Positions 1 to 8,705 of a stretch of 64,000 nt of DNA are shown piece by piece (position 1 is the first letter of the stretch; each line of letters opens with the position of its first letter). This DNA comes from Catellatospora sp. TT07R-123 (GTDB taxonomy: Bacteria > Actinomycetota > Actinomycetes > Mycobacteriales > Micromonosporaceae). A program made the position numbers and the translations under genes. The notes beneath the pieces are model-generated. The model saw nothing but the letters and a program-made list of their open reading frames with translations. It did not search any database and was not told where the DNA came from. Where the stretch lies: NCBI RefSeq assembly GCF_018327705.1, contig NZ_BNEM01000002.1, forward strand, positions 3,658,001-3,722,000, given 5' to 3'.

Positions 1-519
1 GTTGTTCTCCTCGTCGATCACCAGCAGGCTGCCGTCGGCGGTGGCCAGGGTGACGCCGGTGATCTGGGTGGCCAGGCCGCCGAAGGCCGCGCCGGTGCCG
101 TGGGTGCCGGTCGAGGTGGCGCCCGCGATGGTCTGCGCGTCGATGTCGCCCATGTTCTGCAGCGCCAGGCCGTACGGGGCGAGCAGCTCGGGCAGGCGGT
201 AGAGGTGGGTGCCCGCGGCCAGGGTGACCCGCCCGCGGTCGGTGTCGACCCGGACGACGCCCTGGAGGTTGCGCAGGTCGAGCTGCACGCCCGGCGCGAT
301 CGCGATACCCGTGAAGCTGTGCCCGGCACCGATCGGCTTGACCCGCAGCCCCTCGGCGCGCGCGGCGGCGATCGCCTGCACGACCTCGTCGGGGCTGCCC
401 GGATACGCCACCCGCGCCGGGGTGACGCTCTCGATCCGGCTCCAGTTCTGCCAAACCTTGCTCACAGTGCCGCCTGGGTTCGCACCTGCGGGGCTCGCAA
501 GCTCACTCCTCGTGCTCAC
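1..519 (-). CDS. FAD-linked sugar-lactone oxidase, partial (runs off window edge)
   Basis: Only the N-terminal 173 residues lie in the window. They form the PCMH-type FAD-binding domain of the vanillyl-alcohol-oxidase superfamily: GAGHSFTGIA near residue 67 carries the histidine that binds FAD covalently in aldonolactone oxidases, and GDIDAQTIAGATSTGTHGTG further on is typical of D-arabinono-/L-gulono-1,4-lactone oxidases. The family oxidises aldonolactones with O2. The GTG start at 519 overlaps the TGA of the upstream gene and follows a GGAAAGG ribosome-binding site; a second in-frame GTG at 465 is closer to where homology seems to begin. It is the last visible gene of an operon with the MFS transporter and the PLP enzyme. 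Substrate is not deducible from this fragment. Confidence 0.85.
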   Translation of the reverse strand, partial: MSTRSELASPAGANPGGTVSKVWQNWSRIESVTPARVAYPGSPDEVVQAIAAARAEGLRVKPIGAGHSFTGIAIAPGVQLDLRNLQGVVRVDTDRGRVTLAAGTHLYRLPELLAPYGLALQNMGDIDAQTIAGATSTGTHGTGAAFGGLATQITGVTLATADGSLLVIDEENN

Positions 520-1757
520 AGAAACGCCTTTCCTTCCCCACGGTACGTGGCCACCGATCCGGCGACCCGCTCCCCGTCCACCACGTACAGCTCGTTGACG
601 TGCTCGCTCAGCTCGCCCGCCTTGGTGTGGCGCAACCACACCCGGTCCCCCAGGCCGAGTCGCCGGGCAGGTTCGCCGACGACCGGGGTCTGCACCTCGC
701 CCGCCATCTCGCGGGCGACCATGCGCAGCCCGGCGGGCCACACCGGTTGCGGCAGCCGGTCCGGTGCGGGCGGCCCGGAGGCGATCCAGCCGCCGCCGAG
801 CAGTGTCACACGATCGGGCGCCGGGCGCCGTACGACCGGGAGCGCGAACGCGGCCGCGGGCGCGGGCGAGAAGTGGGCGTAGTTGTCGAACAGGTGCGGG
901 CCGAACAGGCCGGACCCGGCCGCGACCTCGGTGACCGAGCTGTCGGCGCCGCTGGACTCCAGGCTGCCGGTGCCGCCGCCGTTGACGAACTCCAGCTCGG
1001 CCAGCTCCGACACGGCGGCCACGGCCGCGGCGCGGCGGCGGTGCAGCTCGGCCGTTGACGAGCGCTGGATCGCGCGGACCATCAGGCCGCGCAGGGGCTG
1101 GCCGACGGGCTTGTTGCCCAGGCCCGCGATCTGCGCTTCGTACCCCATCATGCCGACGAGCCGGAAGCCGGGCCGCTTGACGACCTCTTCGGCGAGCGCC
1201 CGCGCGTCGGGGGCGTGGTGCACCGGTGAGCGCCAGACGCCGATGTGCCCGAGCAGCGGGTTCTTCCAGGAGGCGTCGAGTTCGAGGCAGACCCGGATCG
1301 GGGCGGCGCGGCGGTCCGCCGGGACCACCGCGTCGATCAGGTCCAGGTGCGCCACCGAGTCGACCATGACGGTGACCCGGCCGGCCAGCCGCTCGTCGGC
1401 GGCCAGCGCGGCGTACGCGGCCCGGTCGGCGCTGGGGTAGCCGACCACCACGTCGTCGATCGTCTCGGCCAGCCACAGGCCCTCGGCCAGCGTGTACGCC
1501 AGCACGCCGTGGTAGCCGGGCAGCGCCAGCACCGCGTCGAGCACGGCGCGCACCCGCACCGACTTGGAGGCGACCCGGATCGGCACCCCGGCGGCGCGGC
1601 GGAGCATGTCGTGGGCGTTGTGCGACAGCGCGGCCAGGTTCAGCGCGCCGAAGACCGGATCGAGGTGCGCGGTGGCCGCGTCCATCCCCGCCCAGTACGC
1701 GTCCCGGTCCTGCCAGGGCTGCCGGTCCGTGGGCGGGTGCAGGGTCAACGCGGTCAA
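516..1757 (-). CDS. D-serine deaminase-like / D-threonine aldolase-like PLP enzyme
   Basis: 413 residues with the fold-type III (alanine-racemase-like) TIM barrel at the N-terminus and a C-terminal D-serine-dehydratase-like domain. The likely PLP lysine is Lys65 in RVASKSVR. The C-terminus has RHTKAGELSEHVNELYVV, which in this family contains the metal-binding residues. Relatives act on D-amino acids or beta-hydroxy-amino acids; the true substrate is unknown. The start is TTG at 1757, which overlaps the stop of the MFS gene and has GAGGAG seven bases upstream. The downstream oxidase overlaps its stop, so transport, PLP chemistry and oxidation are probably co-expressed and act on one compound class (inference). 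Confidence 0.8.
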   Translation of the reverse strand: MTALTLHPPTDRQPWQDRDAYWAGMDAATAHLDPVFGALNLAALSHNAHDMLRRAAGVPIRVASKSVRVRAVLDAVLALPGYHGVLAYTLAEGLWLAETIDDVVVGYPSADRAAYAALAADERLAGRVTVMVDSVAHLDLIDAVVPADRRAAPIRVCLELDASWKNPLLGHIGVWRSPVHHAPDARALAEEVVKRPGFRLVGMMGYEAQIAGLGNKPVGQPLRGLMVRAIQRSSTAELHRRRAAAVAAVSELAELEFVNGGGTGSLESSGADSSVTEVAAGSGLFGPHLFDNYAHFSPAPAAAFALPVVRRPAPDRVTLLGGGWIASGPPAPDRLPQPVWPAGLRMVAREMAGEVQTPVVGEPARRLGLGDRVWLRHTKAGELSEHVNELYVVDGERVAGSVATYRGEGKAFL

Positions 1758-3055
1758 CGCACACTCCTCACCGGCAGCACGGCGAGCGCGCCGAGCACCG
1801 AGATGACACCGGACGCGAGGTACAGCACCCCGAATCCACCGAGATAGGCAACGACCACCGCGCCGAGCAGCGGCGCGACCGCCTGCGGGACGGCGGTGGC
1901 GATGTTCATGATGCCGAGGTCCTTGCCGCGCGCGGCGGGGTCGGGCAGCACCTGCGTGGCCAGTGCCTGATCCACCGACAGGAAGCAGCCGTAGCCCAGG
2001 CCCAGCAGGCCCGCGCCGACGGTGGCCACGGTCAGGTTCGGGAACAGGGCCAGCAGCAGCGCCGCGATGCCCTGCAACGCCGACGAGATCAGCACGAACA
2101 GCTTGCGCCGCCCGATCCGGTCCGACAGGCGGCCCAGGAACAGCGAGGCCAGCACCACGAAGAACATGTAGATCAGGGTCAGCACCAGCAGCGAGCTGTC
2201 GGGGTCCGCGGCCTTGACGTGATACTTCAGGAAGTACAGCAGCAGCGTGGTGCCCAGCGCGTTGCCGATGTTGACCAGGATGCGGCTGAGCAGGGTCCAG
2301 CCGAAGTCGGGGAAGCGCTTCGGGCTGATCCAGAAGCCGCTGAGCAGCTCACCGAAGGTCAGCTTCGGGCGCTGCTCGCGGGTGAGCACCGCGTCCTTGG
2401 TGAACAGGAACGGGATCACCAGCACGACCAGCAGCACGGCCATCGAGGCGTACCCGGTGAACTGGCCCAGGAAGACCGTGGTGACCAGCACGATGCCGGC
2501 GATGGTGCCGACGGCCTGCGGGGCCGAGATCCAGCCGGAGACGAAGCCGCGCTGGCCCACCGGCACCTGGTCGGAGATGGTCGCCGTGAGCGCGGCGGTG
2601 AGCACGCAGAATCCGACGATCGCGGCGGTCCACCACGCTCCGATCGCGACGATGCCGTCCTGGCGGCCCAGCATCACCAGCGAACCGGCGAACAGCAGCG
2701 CGCCCGCGGCGATCCACGGGCGGCGGCGGCCGAAGCGGGAGACGGTGCGGTCGGACAGGGCGCCGGTCAGCGGGTACGCCAGCAGCGCGAACGCGCCCGC
2801 GATGCCCGACACCACCCCGAACGCCACCACGTTGTCGACCCAGTCATGCGCCTTGAGCTGCGCCTCGACCTGCACCGGCAGCAGCAGCTGCACCGGGGTC
2901 AGCTGGGCCATCCAGATGCCCAGCCAGGCGAGCGCGAACAGGGTGATCCACCGGCCGGTCACCGGCGCGGTCGGCTCGGCGAACGGGGCGGGGCGCGCGC
3001 CGTCGGGCGCGGTGTTCTCGCTGCTCGCGCTGGCGAGGATGGCCGGTTCGGTCAT
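1754..3055 (-). CDS. MFS transporter, SLC45/GPH-like
   Basis: About 434 residues with 12 predicted membrane segments. Both halves carry MFS loop motifs: LSDRTVSRFGRRRPW after the second helix and LGRLSDRIGRRK in the second half, resembling sugar/cation symporters. I chose ATG at 3055, preceded by GAGGGA, over an in-frame GTG at 3085 that lacks a good ribosome-binding site. It is the first gene of a three-gene minus-strand operon, and its 3' end overlaps the PLP-enzyme gene (TTGA). Its promoter is the left arm of the inverted repeat at 3101-3217, so it is probably co-regulated with the divergent beta-helix gene. Substrate unknown. Confidence 0.85.
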   Translation of the reverse strand: MTEPAILASASSENTAPDGARPAPFAEPTAPVTGRWITLFALAWLGIWMAQLTPVQLLLPVQVEAQLKAHDWVDNVVAFGVVSGIAGAFALLAYPLTGALSDRTVSRFGRRRPWIAAGALLFAGSLVMLGRQDGIVAIGAWWTAAIVGFCVLTAALTATISDQVPVGQRGFVSGWISAPQAVGTIAGIVLVTTVFLGQFTGYASMAVLLVVLVIPFLFTKDAVLTREQRPKLTFGELLSGFWISPKRFPDFGWTLLSRILVNIGNALGTTLLLYFLKYHVKAADPDSSLLVLTLIYMFFVVLASLFLGRLSDRIGRRKLFVLISSALQGIAALLLALFPNLTVATVGAGLLGLGYGCFLSVDQALATQVLPDPAARGKDLGIMNIATAVPQAVAPLLGAVVVAYLGGFGVLYLASGVISVLGALAVLPVRSVR

Positions 3056-3100
3056 GGGGGGTCCCTCGGCTGGGGCGGACGTCACGGCGGGTGCGAGCGG

Positions 3101-3217
3101 AGCTTAGAGAACTTTTCATGTTTGCGCCAGAGAGTCGGGCCCGTGTCGCGCGGACACCCCGACCGGGTGAACGGCGCGAAACCGACCCTGGCGCAAACAT
3201 GAAACCTTCTCTAGGCT
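3101..3217. promoter_or_regulatory. Mirror-image divergent promoter/operator pair
   Basis: Arms 3101-3130 and 3188-3217 are inverted repeats matching at 27 of 30 positions, separated by 57 bp. Read outward, each arm runs CTGGCGCAAACATGAAA, then TTCTCTA, then a -10 box: TAAGCT toward the MFS operon and TAGGCT toward the beta-helix gene. The right-hand TAGGCT (3212-3217) ends 8 bases before ATG 3226, so that transcript is probably leaderless. Nearly identical promoters facing both ways suggest one regulator controls both units. Confidence 0.7.
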
Positions 3218-3225
3218 CCGCCGCC

Positions 3226-5268
3226 ATGAAGGCACTCACTCGACTGCTGAGCGTGACGGCGGTGGCGGTCATCGCCCTGCTCGGCACGCAGTCCGCGGCG
3301 GCGGCCCACGAGGAACGGCCCACGCGGGAGCTCGCGGGGACGGGCACCGTCCCGACATACCGGACCGACGGCCCCACCCTGCTGGTGTGCAAGACCGACC
3401 CGGCCGACTTCGCCACCCGCATCGCCGGGTTCCCCGCCGAGCTCAAGGCCGCCAACGAGGCCCTGTGGGCGCAGTGCCAGCGCGACGGCTACCGGCACCT
3501 CCAGGCCGCCGTCGACGCCGCCCAGCTGCCGGGGACCATCATCAAGATGCTGCCCGGCCTCTACCTGGAGGAGCCGAGCCTGGCCCCGGCCAGCGGCGAG
3601 TGCAAGGCCGTCGAGGACAACGCGACCCGGGGCAAGGTGTACGGCTACCCCGTGCTCACCTGGGACCAGCAGCTCGCCTGCCCGCACCTGGGCAACCTGG
3701 TGGCGATCCTCGGCAAGCGGGACCTCCAGATCGAGGGCACCGGCGCCACCCCGCTCGACGTCATCGTCGACGCGCAGTACCGCAAGCTCAACGCGATCCG
3801 CGCCGACAACGCCGACGGGGTCTACTTCCGCAACCTCGCCGCCCAGCGCAGCCAGTTCAACGCCTTCTACGTGATGGAGACCGACGGCTTCGTCCTCGAC
3901 CACACCCTGGGCCGCTGGAACGACGAGTACGCCTTCCTCACCTTCGCCGTCGACCACGGGCTCTACACCGACTGCGAGGGCTACGGCAACGGCGACTCGG
4001 CGATCTACCCCGGCGCCGCCTCGAACATCAACAAGGACCGGGGCCACGACGTGCCGCGCTACGCCGTGGAGATCCAGCGCTGCTACGGCCACCACAACAC
4101 GCTGGGCTACTCCGGCACCGCCGGCGACTCGGTCTGGGTGCACGACAGCGTCTTCACCGACAACACCGCGGGCATCGCCACCGACAGCGCGTTCCCGAAC
4201 CACCCCGGCATGCCGCAGAACCACTCGAAGTTCGAGCACAACGTCATCGCGCACAACAACACCGACTACTACTCCAACATCGTCGACGGCACCTGCAAGA
4301 AGCCGTTCGAGCAGCGCGGGTACGAGCGCGGCGTGGTCTGCCCGGCCGTCGGCCTGCCGGTCGGCACCGGCGCGGTCAACCCCGGCGGCAACTACAACAT
4401 CTGGCGCGAGAACTGGATCTACGACAACCACTACTCCGGGTTCGTGACCAGCTTCGTGCCGGGGTTCGTCCGCAACGACACCCGGTGGGCGGCCCAGTTC
4501 GACACCTCGCACCACAACCGCTACCTGGGCAACCACATGGGCGTCAGCGAGAAGGGCGAGCAGCGGCCCAACGGGCTGAACTTCTGGTGGGACGGGCAGG
4601 GCACCGGCAACTGCTGGACCGCCATGTCCGACACCAACATCCGCACCCTGCCCGCCTGCGGCGACGACGACCTGCCCGCGATCGGCGCCCACCGCTACCT
4701 CGGCGAGCCCGGCAACACCCTGAAGATGTACGCCTGCGCCAACTACGACCAGGGCGCGCAGCGGCTGCCCGTCGACTGCGACTGGTTCGGCGCGTACGCC
4801 GCGAAGGGGCTGGGGCGCATCGAGGTCAAGTGGGCCCTCGGCGGCGCGGTCGTGCTCGGGCTGCTCGCGATCGGCCTGTACTACCGCCGCCTGCGCGCCT
4901 CCCGCCGCGCTCTGCTCGGGATGCTGCTGGCAGTGGCGGGCCTGACCGTCGGCGTCTTCGGCACCGTCGACACCGGCAGCGTCCTGCACCCGATCGGCCT
5001 CGCCCTGTACGGCGCGGGCTTCGCCCTGCTCGGCCTGGCCCTGCGCACCTCAGGCGCCCGCAGGCTCGGCGTCACCACGCTGGTCGTGGCGGCGCTCGCC
5101 CTGCTGGGCGCGATCGACCACGGCCTGCTCATGATCCCGTACCTGCCGGTGTCCCCCGCCCTGCTGCGCGTACTCACCGAGTTCGTCTGGATCCCGTGGG
5201 CGCTGGGCGCGGTCGTCGTCGCCCGCCGCGCTGCTGCCGCACCCGAACCGGCTCCGGCAGCCGCCTGA
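3226..5268 (+). CDS. Secreted right-handed beta-helix protein with C-terminal membrane anchor
   Basis: 680 residues. An N-terminal signal peptide (MKALTRLLSVTAVAVIALLG, cleavage after an Ala-rich stretch) precedes about 500 residues of a pectin-lyase-like parallel beta-helix, visible as repeated short Asn/Gly-rich turns such as HNNTDYYSNIVDG and NYNIWRENWIYDNH. From about residue 535 there are four hydrophobic segments, so the beta-helix is outside and the tail sits in the membrane. ATG 3226 is chosen because the signal peptide starts there and a -10 box lies 8 bases upstream; the frame is open for 135 bases more. No catalytic lyase residues can be assigned. It diverges from the MFS operon through mirrored promoters, suggesting a shared carbohydrate-related role (inference). 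Confidence 0.8.
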   Translation: MKALTRLLSVTAVAVIALLGTQSAAAAHEERPTRELAGTGTVPTYRTDGPTLLVCKTDPADFATRIAGFPAELKAANEALWAQCQRDGYRHLQAAVDAAQLPGTIIKMLPGLYLEEPSLAPASGECKAVEDNATRGKVYGYPVLTWDQQLACPHLGNLVAILGKRDLQIEGTGATPLDVIVDAQYRKLNAIRADNADGVYFRNLAAQRSQFNAFYVMETDGFVLDHTLGRWNDEYAFLTFAVDHGLYTDCEGYGNGDSAIYPGAASNINKDRGHDVPRYAVEIQRCYGHHNTLGYSGTAGDSVWVHDSVFTDNTAGIATDSAFPNHPGMPQNHSKFEHNVIAHNNTDYYSNIVDGTCKKPFEQRGYERGVVCPAVGLPVGTGAVNPGGNYNIWRENWIYDNHYSGFVTSFVPGFVRNDTRWAAQFDTSHHNRYLGNHMGVSEKGEQRPNGLNFWWDGQGTGNCWTAMSDTNIRTLPACGDDDLPAIGAHRYLGEPGNTLKMYACANYDQGAQRLPVDCDWFGAYAAKGLGRIEVKWALGGAVVLGLLAIGLYYRRLRASRRALLGMLLAVAGLTVGVFGTVDTGSVLHPIGLALYGAGFALLGLALRTSGARRLGVTTLVVAALALLGAIDHGLLMIPYLPVSPALLRVLTEFVWIPWALGAVVVARRAAAAPEPAPAAA

Positions 5269-5377
5269 GCGACCGTGCCGGGCCCGGTGGTCGAGCGACC
5301 TCCGAGCCCGGCGCCACGGGCCTCGCGGACGTGCGCCGCCACGCTAAGGTGGCGCGTCCCGACCCGAGGAGCACGAC

Positions 5378-5995
5378 ATGAGGACCGGCCGTCTCATGGC
5401 CATGGTGGCGTCGACCGTCATGCTCGCCGCCTGCGCGAACGGACCGACCACGGTCGAACCCACCGCGGCGCCCACCGCACCGGCGTCGCCGAGGCCCGCG
5501 CTCGACTGCGCCGAGGACCAGCTGACCGCCGTATGGGACCTGCCGGTCTCCTCCACCACGACGCTGGAGAGCTACGCCGTGCATAAGCGTTCCGCAGCCG
5601 GTGTCGACGAGACCGCCGCCAGCTACCCGTGGCCCACCACGGTGCCGAGCGTCGAGCCGGAGGAGCTCACTCCGCTGCTCGGATGGCTGGTGAGCAGCCT
5701 GAACGAGGCGGGCGGGCCGTACGGTGCCACGGCGCCCCGGCACGCGGAGGACGCCATGGAGATGTTGATGGCGACGACGTTCAAGACCGCGGGCACGTAC
5801 GCCGCGTACTCCGGCATAGACAAGATCGTCGCCACGTTCCAGCTTTCCTGCAAGGGCAGCGCCCACCAGGTCAGCGGAGTGCTGCGCACCTGGACCGGCT
5901 CAACGATCGGCATCCTCGACTGCGGCAGGAAACCACCGGTGGAGCGGTTCGGCGCCCTGGCCCACCGGCACTGCGGCGTTCCGTCGAAGCCCTGA
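5378..5995 (+). CDS. Small lipoprotein of unknown function
   Basis: 205 residues. The N-terminus MRTGRLMAMVASTVMLAAC is a lipoprotein signal with lipobox LAAC and acylated Cys19, followed by a Thr/Pro/Ala-rich linker and a domain of about 165 residues that includes three more cysteines (CAEDQ, LSCKG, ILDCG) and one near the end (HCGVPSKP). GAGGAG lies eight bases before the ATG. I recognise no domain; it is probably tethered to the outer face of the membrane. It ends just before a convergent palindromic element shared with the acetolactate-synthase-like gene. Confidence 0.7.
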   Translation: MRTGRLMAMVASTVMLAACANGPTTVEPTAAPTAPASPRPALDCAEDQLTAVWDLPVSSTTTLESYAVHKRSAAGVDETAASYPWPTTVPSVEPEELTPLLGWLVSSLNEAGGPYGATAPRHAEDAMEMLMATTFKTAGTYAAYSGIDKIVATFQLSCKGSAHQVSGVLRTWTGSTIGILDCGRKPPVERFGALAHRHCGVPSKP

Positions 5996-6039
5996 CCGGA
6001 CAGTCTCCCCTGACACCACGTCACCCACGGCAGGGTGAG

Positions 6040-6103
6040 GTGCAGTTTCGGGGAAAGTGCTGGAATCTTGGCTGGGATTCGAGCACTTTCCCCGAAACTG
6101 CAC
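6040..6103. repeat. Palindromic element, family A copy 1 (probable bidirectional terminator)
   Basis: Perfect 22-bp inverted arms at 6040-6061 and 6082-6103 (core GTGCAGTTTCGGGGAAAGTG and its complement) enclose a 20-bp middle whose GAATC/GATTC pair extends the stem. It lies between convergent genes ending at 5995 and 6147. Near-identical elements occur at 12814, 51153 and 57190. No T-tract follows either side. Confidence 0.8.
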
Positions 6104-6146
6104 GAGCCCAAGCGCGCAGCGCGAGCGCCGCGCCGCGAGCGCCGGG

Positions 6147-7787
6147 TCAGGCGAGGTTGGCGGAGCGGGGGTAGGCGTCGGCGGGGTCGGTGATGACGTT
6201 GACCAGGTACGGCACTCCGGCGGCGAAGGCACGGGTGAACGCCGCGCCGAGCTGCCCGGGGTCGCGGACGGTCTCGCCCGCCCCGCCCATCGCCTTGACC
6301 ACCTCGTCGTAGCGCAGGCCGGGTTGCAGGTCGGCGGCGACGTCGTAGCCGTACATGGCGCGCATCGGGTGCTTCTCCAGGCCCCAGATGCCGTTGTTGC
6401 CGACCACGATCACCACGGGCAGGTTCTGCCGCACCAGCGACTCGGCGTCCATCAGCGAGAACCCGGCCGCGCCGTCGCCCATCAGCACGCAGATCTGCCG
6501 GTCGGGGTAGGTGACGCGGGCGCCCATCGCGTAGCCCATGCCGGTGCCGAGGCAGCCGTACGGGCCGGGGTCGAGCCAGCTGCCGGGCACGGACGGCTCC
6601 AGGTAGCGGCCCGCGTACGAGACGAAGTCGCCGCCGTCGCCGATGGTGACCGCGTCGGCGTCGAGCACCTTGCGCAGTTCGCCGTAGACCCGGCTCGGCT
6701 TGATCAGCTCGCCGCCCGCCTGCATCTCCAGCTCGTGCTTGGCGGCGGCGGCCTGCTCGACCTGGCGCAGCGTGCCGACCCAGTCGGTGTGGTCGGCCCG
6801 CTCGCCGGTCCAGCCGGCCAGCCCGGTGAGGATGGCGCGCAGGTCCCCGGCGGGCGACACCGCGACCTGTACGTGCTCGGCGCGCTGGCCGGGCGCGTCG
6901 ACGATGTGGATCACCTCGGCGGTGCCGAAGTCGCCGAAGCCGAGGCGGAAGTCGAGCGGCGTGCCGATCACGACGACGACGTCAGCCCCGTCCAGGGCCT
7001 TGCGGCGGGCCTTGGCGAAGGCCAGCGGGTGGCTGGGCGGCAGGGCGCCGCGGCCCATGCCGTTGGCGAAGACGGGCACGGTCAGCGCCTCGGCGGCGGC
7101 CCGCAGCGCCTCGACCGCGTCGCCGCCGTACACGTCGGAGCCCGCGATGATGACCGGGCGCTGCGCCGACGCGATCCGCCGGGCCGCCCGCTCGACCAGG
7201 TCGGGGTCGGGGTCGAGCACCGCCACCTGCGGCGCGGACACCTTGGCGTCGCCGGTGCTGAAGACGACCTCCAGCGGCAGGTCCAGGAACGACGGCCCGC
7301 GGTGCGGGGTGAGCGAGTGCTCCAGGGCGGCGGTCACCGCACCGGCGATGTCGTCGGTGGACAGCACCGTCGCGGCGTGCTTGGTCACCGGGCGCACGAT
7401 CGGCAGGTGGTCGATCTCCTGGAGCGAACCGGACCCCCAGCGGAACTGCGGGGCCCGGCCGCCGAGCACCAGCACCGGCGCGGCGTTGAAGTACGCGCTG
7501 GTCAGGCCGGAGATGCCGTTGGTGACGCCGGGGCCGGCGGTGAGCACCGCGACCCCGGGGCGCCGCCGCAGCTTCGCCACGGCCTCGGCCGCGAACACCG
7601 CGGTCTGCTCGTGGCGTACGTCGTAGAGCGGGAAGCCGCTGGTGTGCGCGGCGTCGTACAGCGGGAACACGTGGCCGCCGGAGAGGGTGAACAGCTCCCC
7701 CACCCCGGCGGCGCGCAAGGCGGCCAGCGCCAGCTGCCCGCCGTGTCCCGAGACCTCGATACCCGCACCGTCCACCGCAGCCGCCAT
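6147..7787 (-). CDS. Acetolactate-synthase-like TPP enzyme
   Basis: 546 residues with the three domains of ThDP-dependent decarboxylases. The N-terminal domain has RHEQTAVFAAEA, whose Glu activates the cofactor; the C-terminal domain has the ThDP motif GDGAAGFSLMD ending in VVGNN. Length and sequence resemble mycobacterial IlvG-type proteins and oxalyl-CoA-decarboxylase relatives rather than the main IlvB. No small regulatory subunit is adjacent, so a role in branched-chain amino acid synthesis is not shown. ATG 7787 has GGGAGG five bases upstream; the GTG just before it is too close to that site. It converges on the lipoprotein gene through a palindromic element and follows the crotonase gene with a promoter-sized gap. 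Confidence 0.8.
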   Translation of the reverse strand: MAAAVDGAGIEVSGHGGQLALAALRAAGVGELFTLSGGHVFPLYDAAHTSGFPLYDVRHEQTAVFAAEAVAKLRRRPGVAVLTAGPGVTNGISGLTSAYFNAAPVLVLGGRAPQFRWGSGSLQEIDHLPIVRPVTKHAATVLSTDDIAGAVTAALEHSLTPHRGPSFLDLPLEVVFSTGDAKVSAPQVAVLDPDPDLVERAARRIASAQRPVIIAGSDVYGGDAVEALRAAAEALTVPVFANGMGRGALPPSHPLAFAKARRKALDGADVVVVIGTPLDFRLGFGDFGTAEVIHIVDAPGQRAEHVQVAVSPAGDLRAILTGLAGWTGERADHTDWVGTLRQVEQAAAAKHELEMQAGGELIKPSRVYGELRKVLDADAVTIGDGGDFVSYAGRYLEPSVPGSWLDPGPYGCLGTGMGYAMGARVTYPDRQICVLMGDGAAGFSLMDAESLVRQNLPVVIVVGNNGIWGLEKHPMRAMYGYDVAADLQPGLRYDEVVKAMGGAGETVRDPGQLGAAFTRAFAAGVPYLVNVITDPADAYPRSANLA

Positions 7788-7846
7788 CACGGCCTCCCTT
7801 CGAATGCCGGGAGCCTAACCGGCACGCCGGAAAAGGTGAAGACTTC

Positions 7847-8620
7847 TCACTTGCCGATGAACTTGGCGGGCCGCCGCTCCACGAACGCGGTCATGCCCTC
7901 GCGCCGGTCCTCGGTCGCGAACAGGGCCGCGAACAGCTGCGACTCCCAGGCCAGCCCGGCCGCCAGATCGCGGTCGAGGCCGCCGTCGATCGCCGCCTTG
8001 GCCGCCCGCAGCGCCTGGGCGGGGCCGCCGACATACCCGGACACGAGCGCCTTGGCCTGGTCGTACACCATCTCGGCGGCGCAGACGCGGTCGGCCAGGC
8101 CGATCGCCAGCGCCTCGGCGGCGTCGACCATCCGGCCGGAGAAGATGATGTCCTTGGCCTTGGCCGGGCCGACCAGCCGCGCCAGGCGCTGGGTGCCGCC
8201 CGCGCCGGGGATGACGCCCAGCTTGATCTCGGGCTGCCCGAGCTTGGCGTCCTCGGCCACCACCCGCCAGTCGCAGGCCAGCGCCAGCTCGCAGCCGCCG
8301 CCGAGGGCGTAGCCGGTCACCGCAGCCACCACCGGCTTCGGGATCCGGGCGACCGCGTCGAAAGCGCCGCTCAGGGCACCGGCGCGGGCCGACATGTCCA
8401 CGTACGACATGTCGGCCATCTCCTTGATGTCGGCCCCTGCGGCGAAGACCTTCAGGCCGCCGTACACCACGACCGCGGCGATGCGGCTGTCGTCGGTGGC
8501 GGCCTGCGCGGCCGCGCGCAGCTCTTCCTGCACCTGCACGTTGAGCGCGTTCATCGGCGGGCGTTCCAGCCGGATGGTGCCGATGCCGCCGTCGATCTCC
8601 AGGTTGACGAACTCGCCCAC
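7847..8620 (-). CDS. Enoyl-CoA hydratase/isomerase (crotonase)
   Basis: 257 residues, the usual crotonase length. AGADIKEM and GYALGGGCELALACDW form the CoA/oxyanion-hole region; the two catalytic glutamates of hydratases are seen in GGGCELALACD and PEIKLGVIPGAGGTQRL. The expected reaction is hydration of trans-2-enoyl-CoA, in the reverse sense giving crotonyl-CoA from 3-hydroxybutyryl-CoA. GTG 8620 follows GAGGAGG. A copy of the 16-bp acyl-CoA-regulon palindrome lies 40 bases upstream (8660-8675), tying it to the thiolase, 3-hydroxyacyl-CoA dehydrogenase and crotonyl-CoA carboxylase genes elsewhere in the window, so it is a good candidate for the crotonase step of the ethylmalonyl-CoA pathway (inference). 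Confidence 0.9.
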   Translation of the reverse strand: MGEFVNLEIDGGIGTIRLERPPMNALNVQVQEELRAAAQAATDDSRIAAVVVYGGLKVFAAGADIKEMADMSYVDMSARAGALSGAFDAVARIPKPVVAAVTGYALGGGCELALACDWRVVAEDAKLGQPEIKLGVIPGAGGTQRLARLVGPAKAKDIIFSGRMVDAAEALAIGLADRVCAAEMVYDQAKALVSGYVGGPAQALRAAKAAIDGGLDRDLAAGLAWESQLFAALFATEDRREGMTAFVERRPAKFIGK

Positions 8621-8659
8621 CGCGCTGCCTCCTCGTCGAGTGCCGTATGCCGCTTCGAG

Positions 8660-8675
8660 CCTAACGGTCGCTAAG
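8660..8675. promoter_or_regulatory. Acyl-CoA regulon palindrome, site 1 (crotonase)
   Basis: CCTAACGGTCGCTAAG matches 13 of 16 positions of the consensus palindrome CTTAACGATCGTTAAG deduced from five sites here. It lies 40 bases before the crotonase start. Inferred TetR-type operator. Confidence 0.6.
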
Positions 8676-8705
8676 CCGAAGCGGTCGCACCACCGGCGCG
8701 CGAGG

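Noticed and set aside
3091..3225. Upstream extension of the beta-helix protein
   Set aside because: It would cross the promoter and place the signal peptide internally.
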